64,000 nt of DNA from Streptomyces sp. Ag109_O5-1 (GCF_003814875.1 NZ_RKQF01000001.1:9362001-9426000); one strand, 5' to 3'. Numbered from the stretch's first letter, positions 42,711-52,307 are shown. The notes: generated by a model from the sequence alone, not told the origin. Program-made: numbers and translations.

Positions 42711-42732
42711 CCCCGCACCACCCTTCGCGGGG
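42711..42732 (+). terminator. Weak hairpin between metI and metQ
   Basis: A six-base stem CCCCGC/GCGGGG with 10-base loop lies in the 76-base metI-metQ gap. It may set the higher expression of the binding protein relative to the membrane subunits. Confidence 0.35.
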
Positions 42733-42762
42733 TCGCTCCACCCTTAAGGAAAGGCACTTTTC

Positions 42763-43599
42763 GTGCGTAACACCGCCAAGCTCACCACCGCCGTCCTCGC
42801 CGCCGGAGCCCTCACCTTCGGGCTCACCGCCTGCGGCTCGGACAAGGACTCCGCCTCCGGCTCCTCCGACTACAGCGGACCGCTGGTCGTCGCCGCGAGC
42901 CCGACCCCGCACGCCGAGATCCTCGACTTCGTGAAGAAGAACCTGGCGAAGAAGGCCGGACTCGACCTCGAGGTCAAGGAGTTCACCGACTACATCACGC
43001 CCAACACGGCGACCGAGGACGGCTCGGTGGACGCCAACTACTTCCAGAACAAGCCGTACCTCGACGACTTCAACAAGAAGCGCGGCACCCACATCGTGCC
43101 CGTCGTCACGGTGCACCTGGAGCCGCTCGGCCTCTACTCCCACAAGGTCAAGAGCGCCGACACGCTGAAGAGCGGTGCGACCATCGCTGTCCCGAACGAC
43201 TCCGTGAACGAGGCGCGCGCCCTCAAGCTGCTCGCCGCCAACGGACTCATCACCCTCAAGGACGGCGCCGGCAGCGAGGCGACCCCGCAGGACATCGCCA
43301 AGAACCCGAAGAACCTCCAGTTCAAGGAGGTCGAGGCGGCCCAGACCGCGCGCTCCCTGGACGACGTGGACGCCGCGGTGATCAACGGCAACTACGCCAT
43401 CTCGGCCGGCATCAAGCCCGCCAAGGACGCCCTCGTCCTGGAGTCCGCGAAGAACAGCCCCTACGGCAACTTCCTCGCGGTGAAGAAGGGCAACGAGAAG
43501 GACCCGCGGGTCAAGAAGCTCGCGAAGCTCCTCACCTCGCCCGAGGTGAAGAAGTTCATCGAGGACAAGTACCAGGGCTCGGTCATCCCGTCCTTCTGA
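42763..43599 (+). CDS. metQ: Methionine-binding lipoprotein
   Basis: The 278-residue extracytoplasmic binding protein has a signal peptide with lipobox LTAC (Cys23 lipidated). The NLPA/MetQ family core includes VVAASPTPHAEILDFVKKNL and FTDYITPNTATEDGSVDANYFQNKPYLDDF. AAGGAAAGG precedes GTG 42763. It delivers methionine (possibly D-Met or other analogues) to MetNI. Confidence 0.95.
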   Translation: MRNTAKLTTAVLAAGALTFGLTACGSDKDSASGSSDYSGPLVVAASPTPHAEILDFVKKNLAKKAGLDLEVKEFTDYITPNTATEDGSVDANYFQNKPYLDDFNKKRGTHIVPVVTVHLEPLGLYSHKVKSADTLKSGATIAVPNDSVNEARALKLLAANGLITLKDGAGSEATPQDIAKNPKNLQFKEVEAAQTARSLDDVDAAVINGNYAISAGIKPAKDALVLESAKNSPYGNFLAVKKGNEKDPRVKKLAKLLTSPEVKKFIEDKYQGSVIPSF

Positions 43600-43638
43600 C
43601 GGCACCCAGGGCGGCACGTATACGGCGTATCGCCACGC

Positions 43639-43673
43639 ACGGGGTCCACTCGCTCACCGCGGGTGGGCCCCGT
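43639..43673 (+). terminator. Terminator-like hairpin after metQ
   Basis: An 11-base stem ACGGGGTCCAC / GTGGGCCCCGT with one G-T pair and a 13-base loop lies 40 bases after the metQ stop. Confidence 0.6.
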
Positions 43674-43767
43674 CGTGCGGTTGAGTGGTTTCATGCTGCA
43701 TGCTGGGCAGTTCGCGGGTCCTCGAGGTCTGGGCCCGGAAGGATTTCCGAAGGTTACGGAGCGGCGC

Positions 43768-44406
43768 ATGACTAGCACCTTCCCCAACATCTCCATCAGC
43801 ACGGAGCGGTTGGTGCTGCGTCCCCTCGACGAGGACGACGTGCCCGCCCTGACCGAGATGATGAACGACGAGCAGGTCGGGGCCTGGACGTCGGTGCCGC
43901 AGCCGTACACCGAGAACGACGCCCGCGCCTGGATCACCGAGATGGCGCCCGCCGAGCGCGCCGAGGGCCGTGGCATCGTCTTCGCCGTCACCGAGTTCCT
44001 CACCCAGCGTCTCGTCGGCATGGTGCATCTGCAGAACACCGACTGGCGCGTCCGGGCCAGCGAGATCGCGTACGTCATCGCCCCCTGGGCCCGAGGCGAG
44101 GGCTACGCCACCGAGGCGGCCCTCGCCATCGCACAGTGGCTGTTCCACGACCAGAAGTTCGAGCGGCTGGAACTGCGCACCGCCGCCGACAACACCGCCT
44201 CCCAGCAGGTGGCCCAGAAGATCGGCTGTATCAGCGAGGGCGTGCTCCGCAACGCCTGGATAGCCCGCGCCCGGACGGAGAACGGCGGGTGGGCCGACGT
44301 GCGCACCGACGTCATCGTCTGGAGCCTGCTGCCGGAGGACCTCGCCGGGGTCAGCGAACAACTGGCCGACACCGGTGGTTTCACGTCCTTCAACGACTGG
44401 AACTGA
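43768..44406 (+). CDS. GNAT-family acetyltransferase (RimJ/RimL-like)
   Basis: The 212-residue protein has the RimL-type opening STERLVLRPLDEDDVPAL, acetyl-CoA motif ARGEGYATEAALAIAQWLF near residue 111 and ELRTAADNTASQQVAQKIGC. ATG 43768 with GGAG seven bases upstream is chosen over an earlier in-frame ATG. It possibly acetylates a protein N-terminus or an antibiotic; the target is unknown. Confidence 0.88.
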   Translation: MTSTFPNISISTERLVLRPLDEDDVPALTEMMNDEQVGAWTSVPQPYTENDARAWITEMAPAERAEGRGIVFAVTEFLTQRLVGMVHLQNTDWRVRASEIAYVIAPWARGEGYATEAALAIAQWLFHDQKFERLELRTAADNTASQQVAQKIGCISEGVLRNAWIARARTENGGWADVRTDVIVWSLLPEDLAGVSEQLADTGGFTSFNDWN

Positions 44407-44512
44407 CATCTCGGGGCCTGCCGGGGGAACGACCGCCGCCACGACGACGGAACCTTCCACCAGGTAGCCTCACGGAGCCCGACCTGCGTAAACCCTCTGG
44501 AGACCGACGACT

Positions 44513-45745
44513 ATGGCCGACCGCGTCACAGTGATCGGCTGGGACGGCTCGCCGCTGACAGCCGCGGCACGCTCCGCCCTGGGCGCCGCCACACTGGTGG
44601 CCGGCGCGGCCCACCACCTGGCACTGCCCGAAGTGCCGCCGCGGGCCGAACGCATCCGCCTCGGCAGCGTCTCCCTCGCCGCCCGCCGGATCACCGGCCA
44701 CCGCGGCACCGCCGTGGTGCTCGCCGACGGCGATCCCGGCTTCTTCGGTGTCGTACGGACCCTGCGCGCGCCCGAGTTCGGCCTGGAGGTCGAGGTCGTC
44801 CCCGCCGTCTCCTCCGTCGCCGCCGCCTTCGCCCGCGCCGGAATGCCCTGGGACGACGCACAGGTGGTCGTCGCACACCGGCGCACCCTGCGACGCGCGG
44901 TGAATGTATGCCGGGCCCACACCAAGGTCGCCGTCCTCACCTCACCCGGCGCCGGTCCCGCCGAACTCGGGCTGCTCATGGAGGGCGTCCACCGCACCTT
45001 CGTCATCTGCGAGGAACTCGGCACCGATCGCGAGCAGGTCTCCGTCGTCACCTCCGACAAGGCCCCCGACCACACCTGGCGCGACCCCAACGTCGTCATC
45101 GTTATCGGCGGACCCGCCGGACCGGTGGCGGCCGGCGAGGGCGGCGGCTGGATCGCCGGCCGGGACCCCGCGGCCGGACCGCGCGGCTGGGTGCAGCCCG
45201 ACGCGGAGTACGGCGAGGGAGCCGTGCTCGGCGAAGGGGAGCGGGACCTGCTCCGGTCCGCCCAACTCGCCCGCCTCGGGCCCCGGGTGGGGGACCTCGT
45301 CTGGGACATCGGCTGCGGCAGCGGCGCGTTCGCCACCGAGGCCGCACGCGCCGGGGCTGCCGTCATCGCCGTCGACCGGGACCTCGCGGCCTGTGTCCGC
45401 AGCGAGTCGGCCGCCCGCAGGTTCGGGGTCCAGGTCCAGATCGTGCACGGCAGCGCGCCTCATGTACTGGAGAACCTGCCCGAGCCGGATGTCGTCCGGG
45501 TCGGCGGCGGGGGAGCGGCCGTCGTCACCGCGGTGGCCGACCGCCGGCCGCAGCGCATCGTGACACACGCCGCCACCCGGGACGCCGCCGAGCTCGTCGG
45601 CCGCGACCTGACCGAGCACGGATACCTGGTCGAGTGCGCCCTGCTCCAGTCCGTCGAACTCGACACCAGGGCCTGGACGGAGACCGAGCGGAACGTGGTC
45701 TTCCTGCTCAGCGGGACATTGCCGCAGCGCGAAGCGCCTCGTTGA
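44513..45745 (+). CDS. cobL: Precorrin-6Y C5,15-methyltransferase (decarboxylating)
   Basis: The 410-residue fusion of CbiE-like and CbiT-like methyltransferases acts in corrin ring synthesis. The N-terminal half (1-205) has the tetrapyrrole-methylase fold with VLADGDPGFFGV and PAVSSVAAAFARAGMPWDDA; the C-terminal half (about 215-405) has the SAM-binding VWDIGCGSGAFATEAARAG near residue 264. The reaction adds two methyls and removes CO2 from precorrin-6B/6Y. The corrin context continues at 46141 and 50127. Confidence 0.93.
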   Translation: MADRVTVIGWDGSPLTAAARSALGAATLVAGAAHHLALPEVPPRAERIRLGSVSLAARRITGHRGTAVVLADGDPGFFGVVRTLRAPEFGLEVEVVPAVSSVAAAFARAGMPWDDAQVVVAHRRTLRRAVNVCRAHTKVAVLTSPGAGPAELGLLMEGVHRTFVICEELGTDREQVSVVTSDKAPDHTWRDPNVVIVIGGPAGPVAAGEGGGWIAGRDPAAGPRGWVQPDAEYGEGAVLGEGERDLLRSAQLARLGPRVGDLVWDIGCGSGAFATEAARAGAAVIAVDRDLAACVRSESAARRFGVQVQIVHGSAPHVLENLPEPDVVRVGGGGAAVVTAVADRRPQRIVTHAATRDAAELVGRDLTEHGYLVECALLQSVELDTRAWTETERNVVFLLSGTLPQREAPR

Positions 45746-46140
45746 GGGGTGCCGGCCGGGCGACGGGCGGGCCTGCCCGAGCGTGCCCCGTGATCCGGTT
45801 GTCATACTTCGCGCGGTAGGCTGGCCGATCGCTGCACTGCACCGGTGGCCCGGAAATTCGTTCGTCAATGTCCGGAAAACGCGCCCCTTTTGGGGCGGGT
45901 GTGGTACGGCAGAAACCGGGGACAGGCGCAACGTGGCGCAGTCCACAGCGGGCTGTCGCGGATCACGCTGTCGCGACGGTCGAACGGCCGGGACAATGCC
46001 ACTGAATGGCTTTGTCGCCTTTTCCGGCGGGTCGTTCGTGCCGCTGGGCACGCACGCTCGTTCTTCACTGTGGGGCGGTCGGTGCGCCGCCCCGGGTGAG
46101 CTGGTCGTAGAAGGCACTAACCGATGGGCGAGGGGTACGC
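45746..46140. other. Long leader region upstream of the BluB-CobT fusion gene
   Basis: A 395-base gap after cobL. It contains a short CGCCCC-TTTT-GGGGCG hairpin (45882-45897) and the sequence GCCACTG at 46000-46010, but no B12-box match that I could find, so a cobalamin riboswitch is not called. No ORF with a ribosome site is seen. GAGGGG before ATG 46141 is the ribosome site of the next gene. Confidence 0.4.
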
Positions 46141-49100
46141 ATGACGGACACCGGCCAGGTCCCGGGCGAGGGACTGCCGGAGAGCGCAGGCATGGTGGAA
46201 CAGCCGGGCGTTCCCGCGCACGGCGCGTACACCTACCTCTCCGAGTCGCCTGCCGAGGACGAAGAGCTGCTGCTGCCCGGCGCCCAGGGCGCCTGGGGCA
46301 ACGAAGTGCCGCCACCGGCCCCGGAGCCGGTCGTCGAGACCGTCCACGAGCCCGGCCCGCACGAGATGGCGGGCCGTGACAGCGGGTCCGTCGACCTCAC
46401 CGGAGTCCGGCTGCCCAGTTCGGTGCCCGCCTCCCCGATCCTCTCGGTGCCGCACGACCCGGCGGTGGCCCCGGCCCCGCGTCGGCCGCTGCACCTCGGC
46501 CCGCCGATCCCCGACGCCTCCACCAGCCCGGTCCGCTCCCTGGCCGACCGTGGCCCGGCGGGCGCGCCGGTACGGCAGCCGGGCCAGCCGGCGGCCGGCC
46601 CCGAGTACCTCGACGCCCAGCCGCTGCGCGAGGCCGTGCCGCAGCCCGCCGCGCCCTGGGGTGCGCCCCAGGGCGCCCCGCAGGCCGTGCCGGTGGCACA
46701 GGTGAGCGCACCGGCCCCGGCTGCCGAAACGGTTGCCCCAGTACTGGAGGCGGTCGCTTCCGCCCCGTCCGTTGCCGCCGGTGCCCCCGCCGTTCCCGCT
46801 CCGGAGCCTGCGGTGATCCAGCAGGTCCGGACTGCCGAGCCGTCCGGCGCCGCACAGGCGGCCGTCGCCCGGCTCGCCACGGAGGCAGGTGCTCCGGGCA
46901 CAGCGGACGCCGTGGGTGTGGTGGGTGTCGCAGGTGTCGCGGTCGAGCAGCAGGTGCCGGTGGCCGGGGCGCAGCCCGAGCATGTTTATGGCCCGGTGGG
47001 TGCGGCCCAGCCCGCCGCCGGGGACGCTCCGGTGCCCGTGGCCGAGCCGGCGGCGCCGCAGGTCGTCGAGGCCGTGGTGACTCCGGAGGCTGCGCCGGTC
47101 GCGGAGGTTCCACAGGCCCCGCAGGCTCTGGAGGCCGTGCAGGTGACCGACGCCGGGGTGGCTCACGACGAGGTCGTCGTACCGGCGGAGGATGTGCCGG
47201 TGGTGGTCGTGGCCGCGGCCCAGGCTGTGCCGGACGCCGAAGCCGGTCAGGTTGCGGAAGCGGTGGTTGCGGAGACCGTCGTCGAGGCTGCGGTGGCCGA
47301 GCCGGAGCAGCCGGTCGCGCCGGAGCCGCAGCCGGTCGCGCCGGAGCCACAGCCCGTGCCGCCGGTCGCGCCGGAGCCGCAGGTCGGGGAGCCGGTCGTA
47401 GCCGAGCAGGTCGTGGAGGCCGTGGTGCCCGAACCCGTTCCGGCACCGGAGACCGAGGCCGAGGTCGAGGCCGTCGTGCCGGAGGAGTCCGTTCCGGCAC
47501 CGGAGGCCGTCGTGACCGAGCCCGGTCAGCCGGTGGTCGTGGTGCCGCCCGCGCCGGTACCTGCAGCGGAGGCGACGGTCGCCGAAGAGCCCGCACCCTT
47601 CCCCGAGGCCCCGCAGTCGCCGGAGCCGCTCGCCGCCACGGCCCCGGAGGCCGAGCAGTCCGTGCCGCTCGCCCCGGACGCCGTAGCCCCCGAGGCACCG
47701 GCCGAGTTCCCCGCGGCGGCTGCCGTACCGCAGGCCGAGCCCGCCCCCGAGGCTCCCGAAGCACCGTCCGCCCCGCTGGTCGAGGTACCCCCCGCCGGCC
47801 CGCAGACCCAGGGCACCGCGTCCGTCCCCGAGCCGGCGGCGGCCCCGGAGCCCCTCGCCGCCGCCGTCCCCTCGGAGCCGACGCCGGACCAGCCGCTGGG
47901 TGAGTTCGTCGCCATCGACGGCCAGGTGCCGACCACCCCGCACCTCGCCCCGACCCCGCCGCACCCGCTGGTCCTCCCCGCGCAGGACCAGGGCGAGCCG
48001 GCGCCGGAGCAGGCCGCGACGGTTCCCGCGCCGCGCGAGGCCGAGCCGGGGTCGGTGGCGGAGCCCCACCCCGATGTCGTACAGCAGGCGGAGGACCTGG
48101 AGACCAGGGCCGCCGAGCAGGAAGAGAGCACGGCCCCCGTGGCAGAAGTACGTCAGTCCACCGGCCCGGCCGCGCCCGCCTATGACGACGCCGAGCGCGA
48201 GGCCGTCCTCAAGGTCATGCGTGAACGCCGTGACATCCGCAACGGCTTCCGCAGCGACCCCATCCCGCACGAGGTGCTGCTGCGCGTCCTGGAGGCCGCC
48301 CACACCGCGCCCTCCGTCGGCCACTCCCAGCCCTGGGACTTCGTCGTCATCCGCTCGGCCGACACCCGCCGTTCGATGCACGAACTGGCGATGCGCCAGC
48401 GCGACGCCTACGCCAAGTCCCTCCCCAAGGGCCGCGCGAAGCAGTTCAAGGAACTGAAGATCGAGGCCATCCTCGACACCCCGGTCAACATCGTCGTCAC
48501 CGCCGACCCGACCCGCGGCGGCCGCCACACCCTCGGCCGGCACACCCAGCCGCAGATGGCGCCGTACTCCGCCGCGCTCGCCGTCGAGAACCTCTGGCTC
48601 GCCGCCCGCGCCGAGGGCCTCGGCGTCGGCTGGGTCAGCTTCTTCGACGAGCGCGAGATGGTCCGCGCGCTGGGGCTGCCCGAGCACCTCGAAGTCATCG
48701 CCTACCTGTGCGTGGGCTACGTCGACGAGTTCCCGGACGAGCCCGAGCTGATGCAGGCCGGCTGGTCCAAGCGCCGTCCGCTGTCGTGGGTCGTCCACGA
48801 GGAGACGTACGGCCGCCGCGCGCTGCCCGGCGAGGACCCGCACGACCTGCTCGCCGAGACCGTCGCCGGGATCCGTCCGCTGGACGCCAAGGCGCTGGGC
48901 GAGGCCTGGGAGCGGCAGAAGCGGATGACCAAGCCGGCCGGTGCGCTCGGCATGCTGGAGATCATCTCCGCCCAGCTGTCCGGTCTGTCCCGGCAGTGCC
49001 CGCCGCCGATCCCGGAGCCCGCGGCCGTCGCGATCTTCGCCGGTGACCACGGGGTGCACGCCCAGGGCGTCACCCCCTGGCCGCAGGAGGTCACGGCCCA

Positions 49101-49896
49101 GATGGTGGCCAACTTCCTCGGCGGGGGAGCGGTCTGCAACGCGTTCGCCGGACAGGTGGGCGCCGAGGTGTGCGTGGTGGACGTCGGTGTCGCCTCCGAA
49201 CTGCCCGCCACGCCGGGGCTGTTGCCCCGCAAGGTCCGCGCGGGCACGTCCGACATGACGACCGGTGCGGCGATGACCCGGGAAGAGGCCAAGCAGGCCA
49301 TCGAGGTCGGCATCGAGACCGCGCGCGACCTGGTGGCGGCCGGCAACAAGGCGCTGCTGACGGGCGAGATGGGCATCGCGAACACGACCGCGTCCGCAGC
49401 CCTGATCTCGGTCTTCACCGGCGCCGACCCCTCCGAGGTCACCGGCCGGGGCACCGGCATCAACGACGAGACCCTCGCCCGCAAGACCGAGGTCGTCCGG
49501 CGCGCACTGGAACTCCACCAGCCGGACCCGGCCGACCCGATCGGCGTCCTCGCCGCGGTCGGCGGCTTCGAACACGCGGCGATCGTCGGCCTGTTGCTGG
49601 GCGGCGCGTCCCTGCGCACCCCGGTGATCCTGGACGGCGTGAGCGCCGGCGCCGCCGCCCTGGTGGCCCGCGCGATCGCCCCCGAGGTCCTGGCCGCCTG
49701 CATCGCCGGCCACCGCAGCGCGGAACCCGGCCACGTGGCAGCCCTGAACAAGCTGGGCCTGCGCCCGCTGGTCGACCTGGACCTGCGCCTGGGCGAGGGC
49801 ACTGGCGCGCTGCTGGCACTGCCGCTGGTACAGAGCACGGCGCGGGCGATGCACGAGGTGGCGACGTTCGACTCGGCGGGCGTGACGGAGAAGTAG
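46141..49896 (+). CDS. cobT: BluB-like (5,6-dimethylbenzimidazole synthase) / CobT fusion with long disordered N-terminus
   Basis: The 1251-residue protein has residues 1-680 of low complexity, rich in Ala, Pro, Val and Glu with runs such as PVAPEPQPVAPEPQPVPP. A BluB/nitroreductase-like domain follows at about 681-895 (RRDIRNGFRSDPIPHEVLL, TAPSVGHSQPWDFV, GWVSFFDE). The C-terminal third (about 900-1251) is a complete CobT: AIFAGDHGVHAQGVTPWP, TGEMGIANTTASAAL, and catalytic-Glu region LDLRLGEGTGALLALPL. Thus one chain may both make dimethylbenzimidazole from FMNH2 and activate it with nicotinate mononucleotide for the lower ligand of cobalamin. The role of the N-terminal tail is unknown. Confidence 0.92.
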   Translation: MTDTGQVPGEGLPESAGMVEQPGVPAHGAYTYLSESPAEDEELLLPGAQGAWGNEVPPPAPEPVVETVHEPGPHEMAGRDSGSVDLTGVRLPSSVPASPILSVPHDPAVAPAPRRPLHLGPPIPDASTSPVRSLADRGPAGAPVRQPGQPAAGPEYLDAQPLREAVPQPAAPWGAPQGAPQAVPVAQVSAPAPAAETVAPVLEAVASAPSVAAGAPAVPAPEPAVIQQVRTAEPSGAAQAAVARLATEAGAPGTADAVGVVGVAGVAVEQQVPVAGAQPEHVYGPVGAAQPAAGDAPVPVAEPAAPQVVEAVVTPEAAPVAEVPQAPQALEAVQVTDAGVAHDEVVVPAEDVPVVVVAAAQAVPDAEAGQVAEAVVAETVVEAAVAEPEQPVAPEPQPVAPEPQPVPPVAPEPQVGEPVVAEQVVEAVVPEPVPAPETEAEVEAVVPEESVPAPEAVVTEPGQPVVVVPPAPVPAAEATVAEEPAPFPEAPQSPEPLAATAPEAEQSVPLAPDAVAPEAPAEFPAAAAVPQAEPAPEAPEAPSAPLVEVPPAGPQTQGTASVPEPAAAPEPLAAAVPSEPTPDQPLGEFVAIDGQVPTTPHLAPTPPHPLVLPAQDQGEPAPEQAATVPAPREAEPGSVAEPHPDVVQQAEDLETRAAEQEESTAPVAEVRQSTGPAAPAYDDAEREAVLKVMRERRDIRNGFRSDPIPHEVLLRVLEAAHTAPSVGHSQPWDFVVIRSADTRRSMHELAMRQRDAYAKSLPKGRAKQFKELKIEAILDTPVNIVVTADPTRGGRHTLGRHTQPQMAPYSAALAVENLWLAARAEGLGVGWVSFFDEREMVRALGLPEHLEVIAYLCVGYVDEFPDEPELMQAGWSKRRPLSWVVHEETYGRRALPGEDPHDLLAETVAGIRPLDAKALGEAWERQKRMTKPAGALGMLEIISAQLSGLSRQCPPPIPEPAAVAIFAGDHGVHAQGVTPWPQEVTAQMVANFLGGGAVCNAFAGQVGAEVCVVDVGVASELPATPGLLPRKVRAGTSDMTTGAAMTREEAKQAIEVGIETARDLVAAGNKALLTGEMGIANTTASAALISVFTGADPSEVTGRGTGINDETLARKTEVVRRALELHQPDPADPIGVLAAVGGFEHAAIVGLLLGGASLRTPVILDGVSAGAAALVARAIAPEVLAACIAGHRSAEPGHVAALNKLGLRPLVDLDLRLGEGTGALLALPLVQSTARAMHEVATFDSAGVTEK

Positions 49897-49930
49897 CGGG
49901 AGTGCGGTTCCGGGTCCGCTGTAGCGGGCT

Positions 49931-50012
49931 GGTGGTTGTGGGCAGGCGTTCCCCCCAGTGCCTTGAGGGCCTGGGAGGTGCCGCCCAGGCGGAACGGGTG
50001 GGCACAACCACC
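49931..50012. repeat. Large branched inverted repeat between cobT-fusion and cobA-like genes
   Basis: The outer arms GGTGGTTGTG (49931-49940) and CACAACCACC (50003-50012) are perfect. The next arms GTTCC/GGAAC and an inner CCTGGG/CCCAGG (49970-49988) extend a multi-branched stem. It is probably a transcription terminator or dispersed palindromic element after the cobT fusion. The rest of the gap to 50126 shows no gene. Confidence 0.55.
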
Positions 50013-50126
50013 CACCCGGCCCGCAAACGCCCAGCCACCGGACACCTGACCCGCCGAAACCCCGTCCCACTTAAAATGCCCACGTCAGGGCTATCGCACC
50101 GCCGCCTCAAGAGGAGCCGCCCCCTC

Positions 50127-51359
50127 ATGGCCGAACACCCCGCCTACCCCGTAGGCCTCCGCCTCACCGGCCGCAAGGTGGTCGTCCTCGGCGGCGGCCA
50201 GGTGGCCCAGCGCCGCCTCCCGGCTCTCATCGCAGCGGGCGCCGACATCACCCTCGTATCGCCGGAAGCCACCCCCTCCGTCGAGGCGATGGCGGATGCC
50301 GGCGAGATCACCTGGGAACGCAGGCCCTACGCCGAAGGCGATCTCGCCGACGCCTGGTACGCCCTCATCGCCACCGGCGACCTCGCCGCCAACACCGCCG
50401 CATCCGCGGAGGCGGACCGGCACCGTGTCTGGTGCGTGCGCTCCGACGACGCCGACCAGGCCACCGCCTGGACCCCGGCGACCGGCCACAGCGAAGGCGT
50501 CACGGTGGCAGTCCTCACCACCGACGCGCGGGGCCGCGACCCCCGTCACACCGCCGCCATCCGGGACGCGGTCGTCGAGGGCCTCCGCGACGGCACCCTC
50601 GTCGCCCCGCACCACCGCACCCGCACCCCCGGCGTAGCCCTGGTCGGCGGCGGCCCCGGCGACCCCGACCTCATCACGGTGCGAGGCCGCCGCCTTCTCG
50701 CCGAGGCCGATGTCGTCATCGCCGACCGCCTCGGCCCGCGTGATCTCCTCGCCGAACTCCCGCCGCACGTCGAGGTGATCGACGCGGCGAAGATCCCGTA
50801 CGGCCGCTACATGGCCCAGGAGGCCATCAACAACGCCCTGATCGAGCACGCGAAGCAGGGCAAGTCGGTGGTACGTCTGAAGGGCGGCGACCCCTATGTC
50901 TTCGGCCGGGGCATGGAGGAGCTCCAGGCGCTCGCCGAGGCCGGGATCCCGTGCACGGTCGTCCCCGGCATCTCCAGCTCGATCTCCGTACCGTCCGCCG
51001 CCGGTATCCCGGTCACACATCGGGGCGTCGCGCACGAGTTCACGGTGGTCAGCGGCCATGTCGCGCCGGACGACGAGCGCTCGCTGGCCGACTGGCCGTC
51101 CCTCGCGAAGCTCACCGGGACCCTCGTCGTCCTCATGGGCGTCGACAAGATCGGGAAGATCGCCGAGACACTCGTCGCCCACGGCAAGTCCCCGGACACG
51201 CCCGTCGCCCTCGTCCAGGAAGGCACGACGGCCGCGCAGCGCCGGGTCGACGCGACCCTCGCCACCGTGGCGGAGGTGGTCCGCGCCGAGGAAGTGAAGC
51301 CCCCGGCGGTCATCGTGATCGGCGAGGTGGTGAACGTCGGCCCGCGCCCGGCGGCCTGA
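50127..51359 (+). CDS. cobA: Uroporphyrinogen-III C-methyltransferase / precorrin-2 dehydrogenase fusion
   Basis: The 410-residue CysG-like protein has an N-terminal NAD-binding sirohydrochlorin/precorrin-2 dehydrogenase part (about 1-150, VVVLGGGQVAQRRLPALIAAGA) and a C-terminal SUMT (about 165-405, ALVGGGPGDPDLITVRG, VVRLKGGDPYVFGRG, VPGISSSISVPSAAGIPVTHRG). It makes precorrin-2 for cobalamin and siroheme. ATG 50127 follows GAGGAG at 11 bases. The CysG ferrochelatase residues were not checked. It is the third corrin gene in the region. Confidence 0.92.
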   Translation: MAEHPAYPVGLRLTGRKVVVLGGGQVAQRRLPALIAAGADITLVSPEATPSVEAMADAGEITWERRPYAEGDLADAWYALIATGDLAANTAASAEADRHRVWCVRSDDADQATAWTPATGHSEGVTVAVLTTDARGRDPRHTAAIRDAVVEGLRDGTLVAPHHRTRTPGVALVGGGPGDPDLITVRGRRLLAEADVVIADRLGPRDLLAELPPHVEVIDAAKIPYGRYMAQEAINNALIEHAKQGKSVVRLKGGDPYVFGRGMEELQALAEAGIPCTVVPGISSSISVPSAAGIPVTHRGVAHEFTVVSGHVAPDDERSLADWPSLAKLTGTLVVLMGVDKIGKIAETLVAHGKSPDTPVALVQEGTTAAQRRVDATLATVAEVVRAEEVKPPAVIVIGEVVNVGPRPAA

Positions 51360-51451
51360 AAGGGCACCCGCGCGGGCACTGACGTAACCCCGGGTAACAC
51401 AACCCGTCCCAGACCATTGGCACCCCACCCAGGACAAGGCAGTATCACCCT

Positions 51452-52270
51452 GTGGCCGATCTCATCACCGTTGAGGATCCCGACGACCCGCGCCTTCGTG
51501 ACTACACAGGCCTGACCGACGTCGAGTTGCGCCGCAAGCGCGAACCGGCCGAGGGGCTGTTCATCGCCGAGGGCGAGAAGGTCATCCGCAGGGCGAAGGA
51601 CGCGGGCTACGAGATGCGTTCCATGCTGCTGTCCGCCAAGTGGGTCGACGTCATGCGCGATGTGATCGACGAGCTCCCGGCCCCCGTGTACGCGGTCAGC
51701 CCGGAGCTCGCCGAGAAGGTGACCGGCTACCACGTGCACCGCGGCGCGCTCGCCTCCATGCAGCGCAAGCCGCTGCCGACGGCGGTCGAACTGCTGCGCA
51801 CCGCCCGCCGGGTCGTCGTGATGGAGTCGGTCAACGACCACACCAACATCGGCGCGATCTTCCGCTCGGCGGCGGCCCTCGGCATGGATGCGGTGCTGCT
51901 GTCCCCCGACTGCGCCGACCCGCTCTACCGCCGGAGCGTCAAGGTCTCGATGGGCGCGGTCTTCTCCGTGCCGTACGCCCGTCTCGACACCTGGCCCAAG
52001 GGGCTGGACTCGGTCCGCGAGGCCGGGTTCACGCTGCTCGCCCTGACCCCGGACGAGAAGGCCCGCAGCCTCGACGAGGCCGCCCCGCACCGGATGGACA
52101 GGGTCGCGCTGATGCTCGGCGCGGAGGGCGACGGCCTCTCCACCCAGGCATTGGTCGCCGCCGATGAATGGGTGCGCATCCCGATGTCCCACGGCGTCGA
52201 CTCGCTCAACGTCGGCGCGGCGGCCGCGGTCGCCTTCTACGCGGTGACCGCCGGCCGCCCCGAGGCGTAA
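51452..52270 (+). CDS. SPOUT (TrmH/SpoU-family) RNA 2'-O-methyltransferase
   Basis: The 272-residue protein has an N-terminal substrate-binding part (RREPAEGLFIAEGEKVIRRA-like region at 30-50) and a C-terminal SPOUT knot with motif 1 NIGAIFRSAAALG, motif 2 LMLGAEGDGLS and motif 3 IPMSHGVDSLNVGAAAAVAFY. It methylates 2'-OH of tRNA or rRNA ribose; the target nucleotide is unknown. The GTG start has no close ribosome site, so the mRNA may be leaderless. Confidence 0.9.
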   Translation: MADLITVEDPDDPRLRDYTGLTDVELRRKREPAEGLFIAEGEKVIRRAKDAGYEMRSMLLSAKWVDVMRDVIDELPAPVYAVSPELAEKVTGYHVHRGALASMQRKPLPTAVELLRTARRVVVMESVNDHTNIGAIFRSAAALGMDAVLLSPDCADPLYRRSVKVSMGAVFSVPYARLDTWPKGLDSVREAGFTLLALTPDEKARSLDEAAPHRMDRVALMLGAEGDGLSTQALVAADEWVRIPMSHGVDSLNVGAAAAVAFYAVTAGRPEA

Positions 52271-52307
52271 CGCCCCTGAGGAGCAGGACCCCTGAGGCGT
52301 AGTACCG

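Noticed and set aside
45990..46020. Cobalamin riboswitch upstream of the BluB-CobT gene (GCCACTG seen)
   Set aside because: Only this short piece matched; no B12 box or supporting stems were recognised. A covariance-model search (Rfam cobalamin) would decide.
46117..50070. A 1317-residue antisense open frame opposite the BluB-CobT gene
   Set aside because: It is the GC-bias shadow of the plus-strand gene: low-complexity Arg/Gly/Leu composition, no ribosome site and no family motifs, while the sense strand has clear BluB and CobT motifs.
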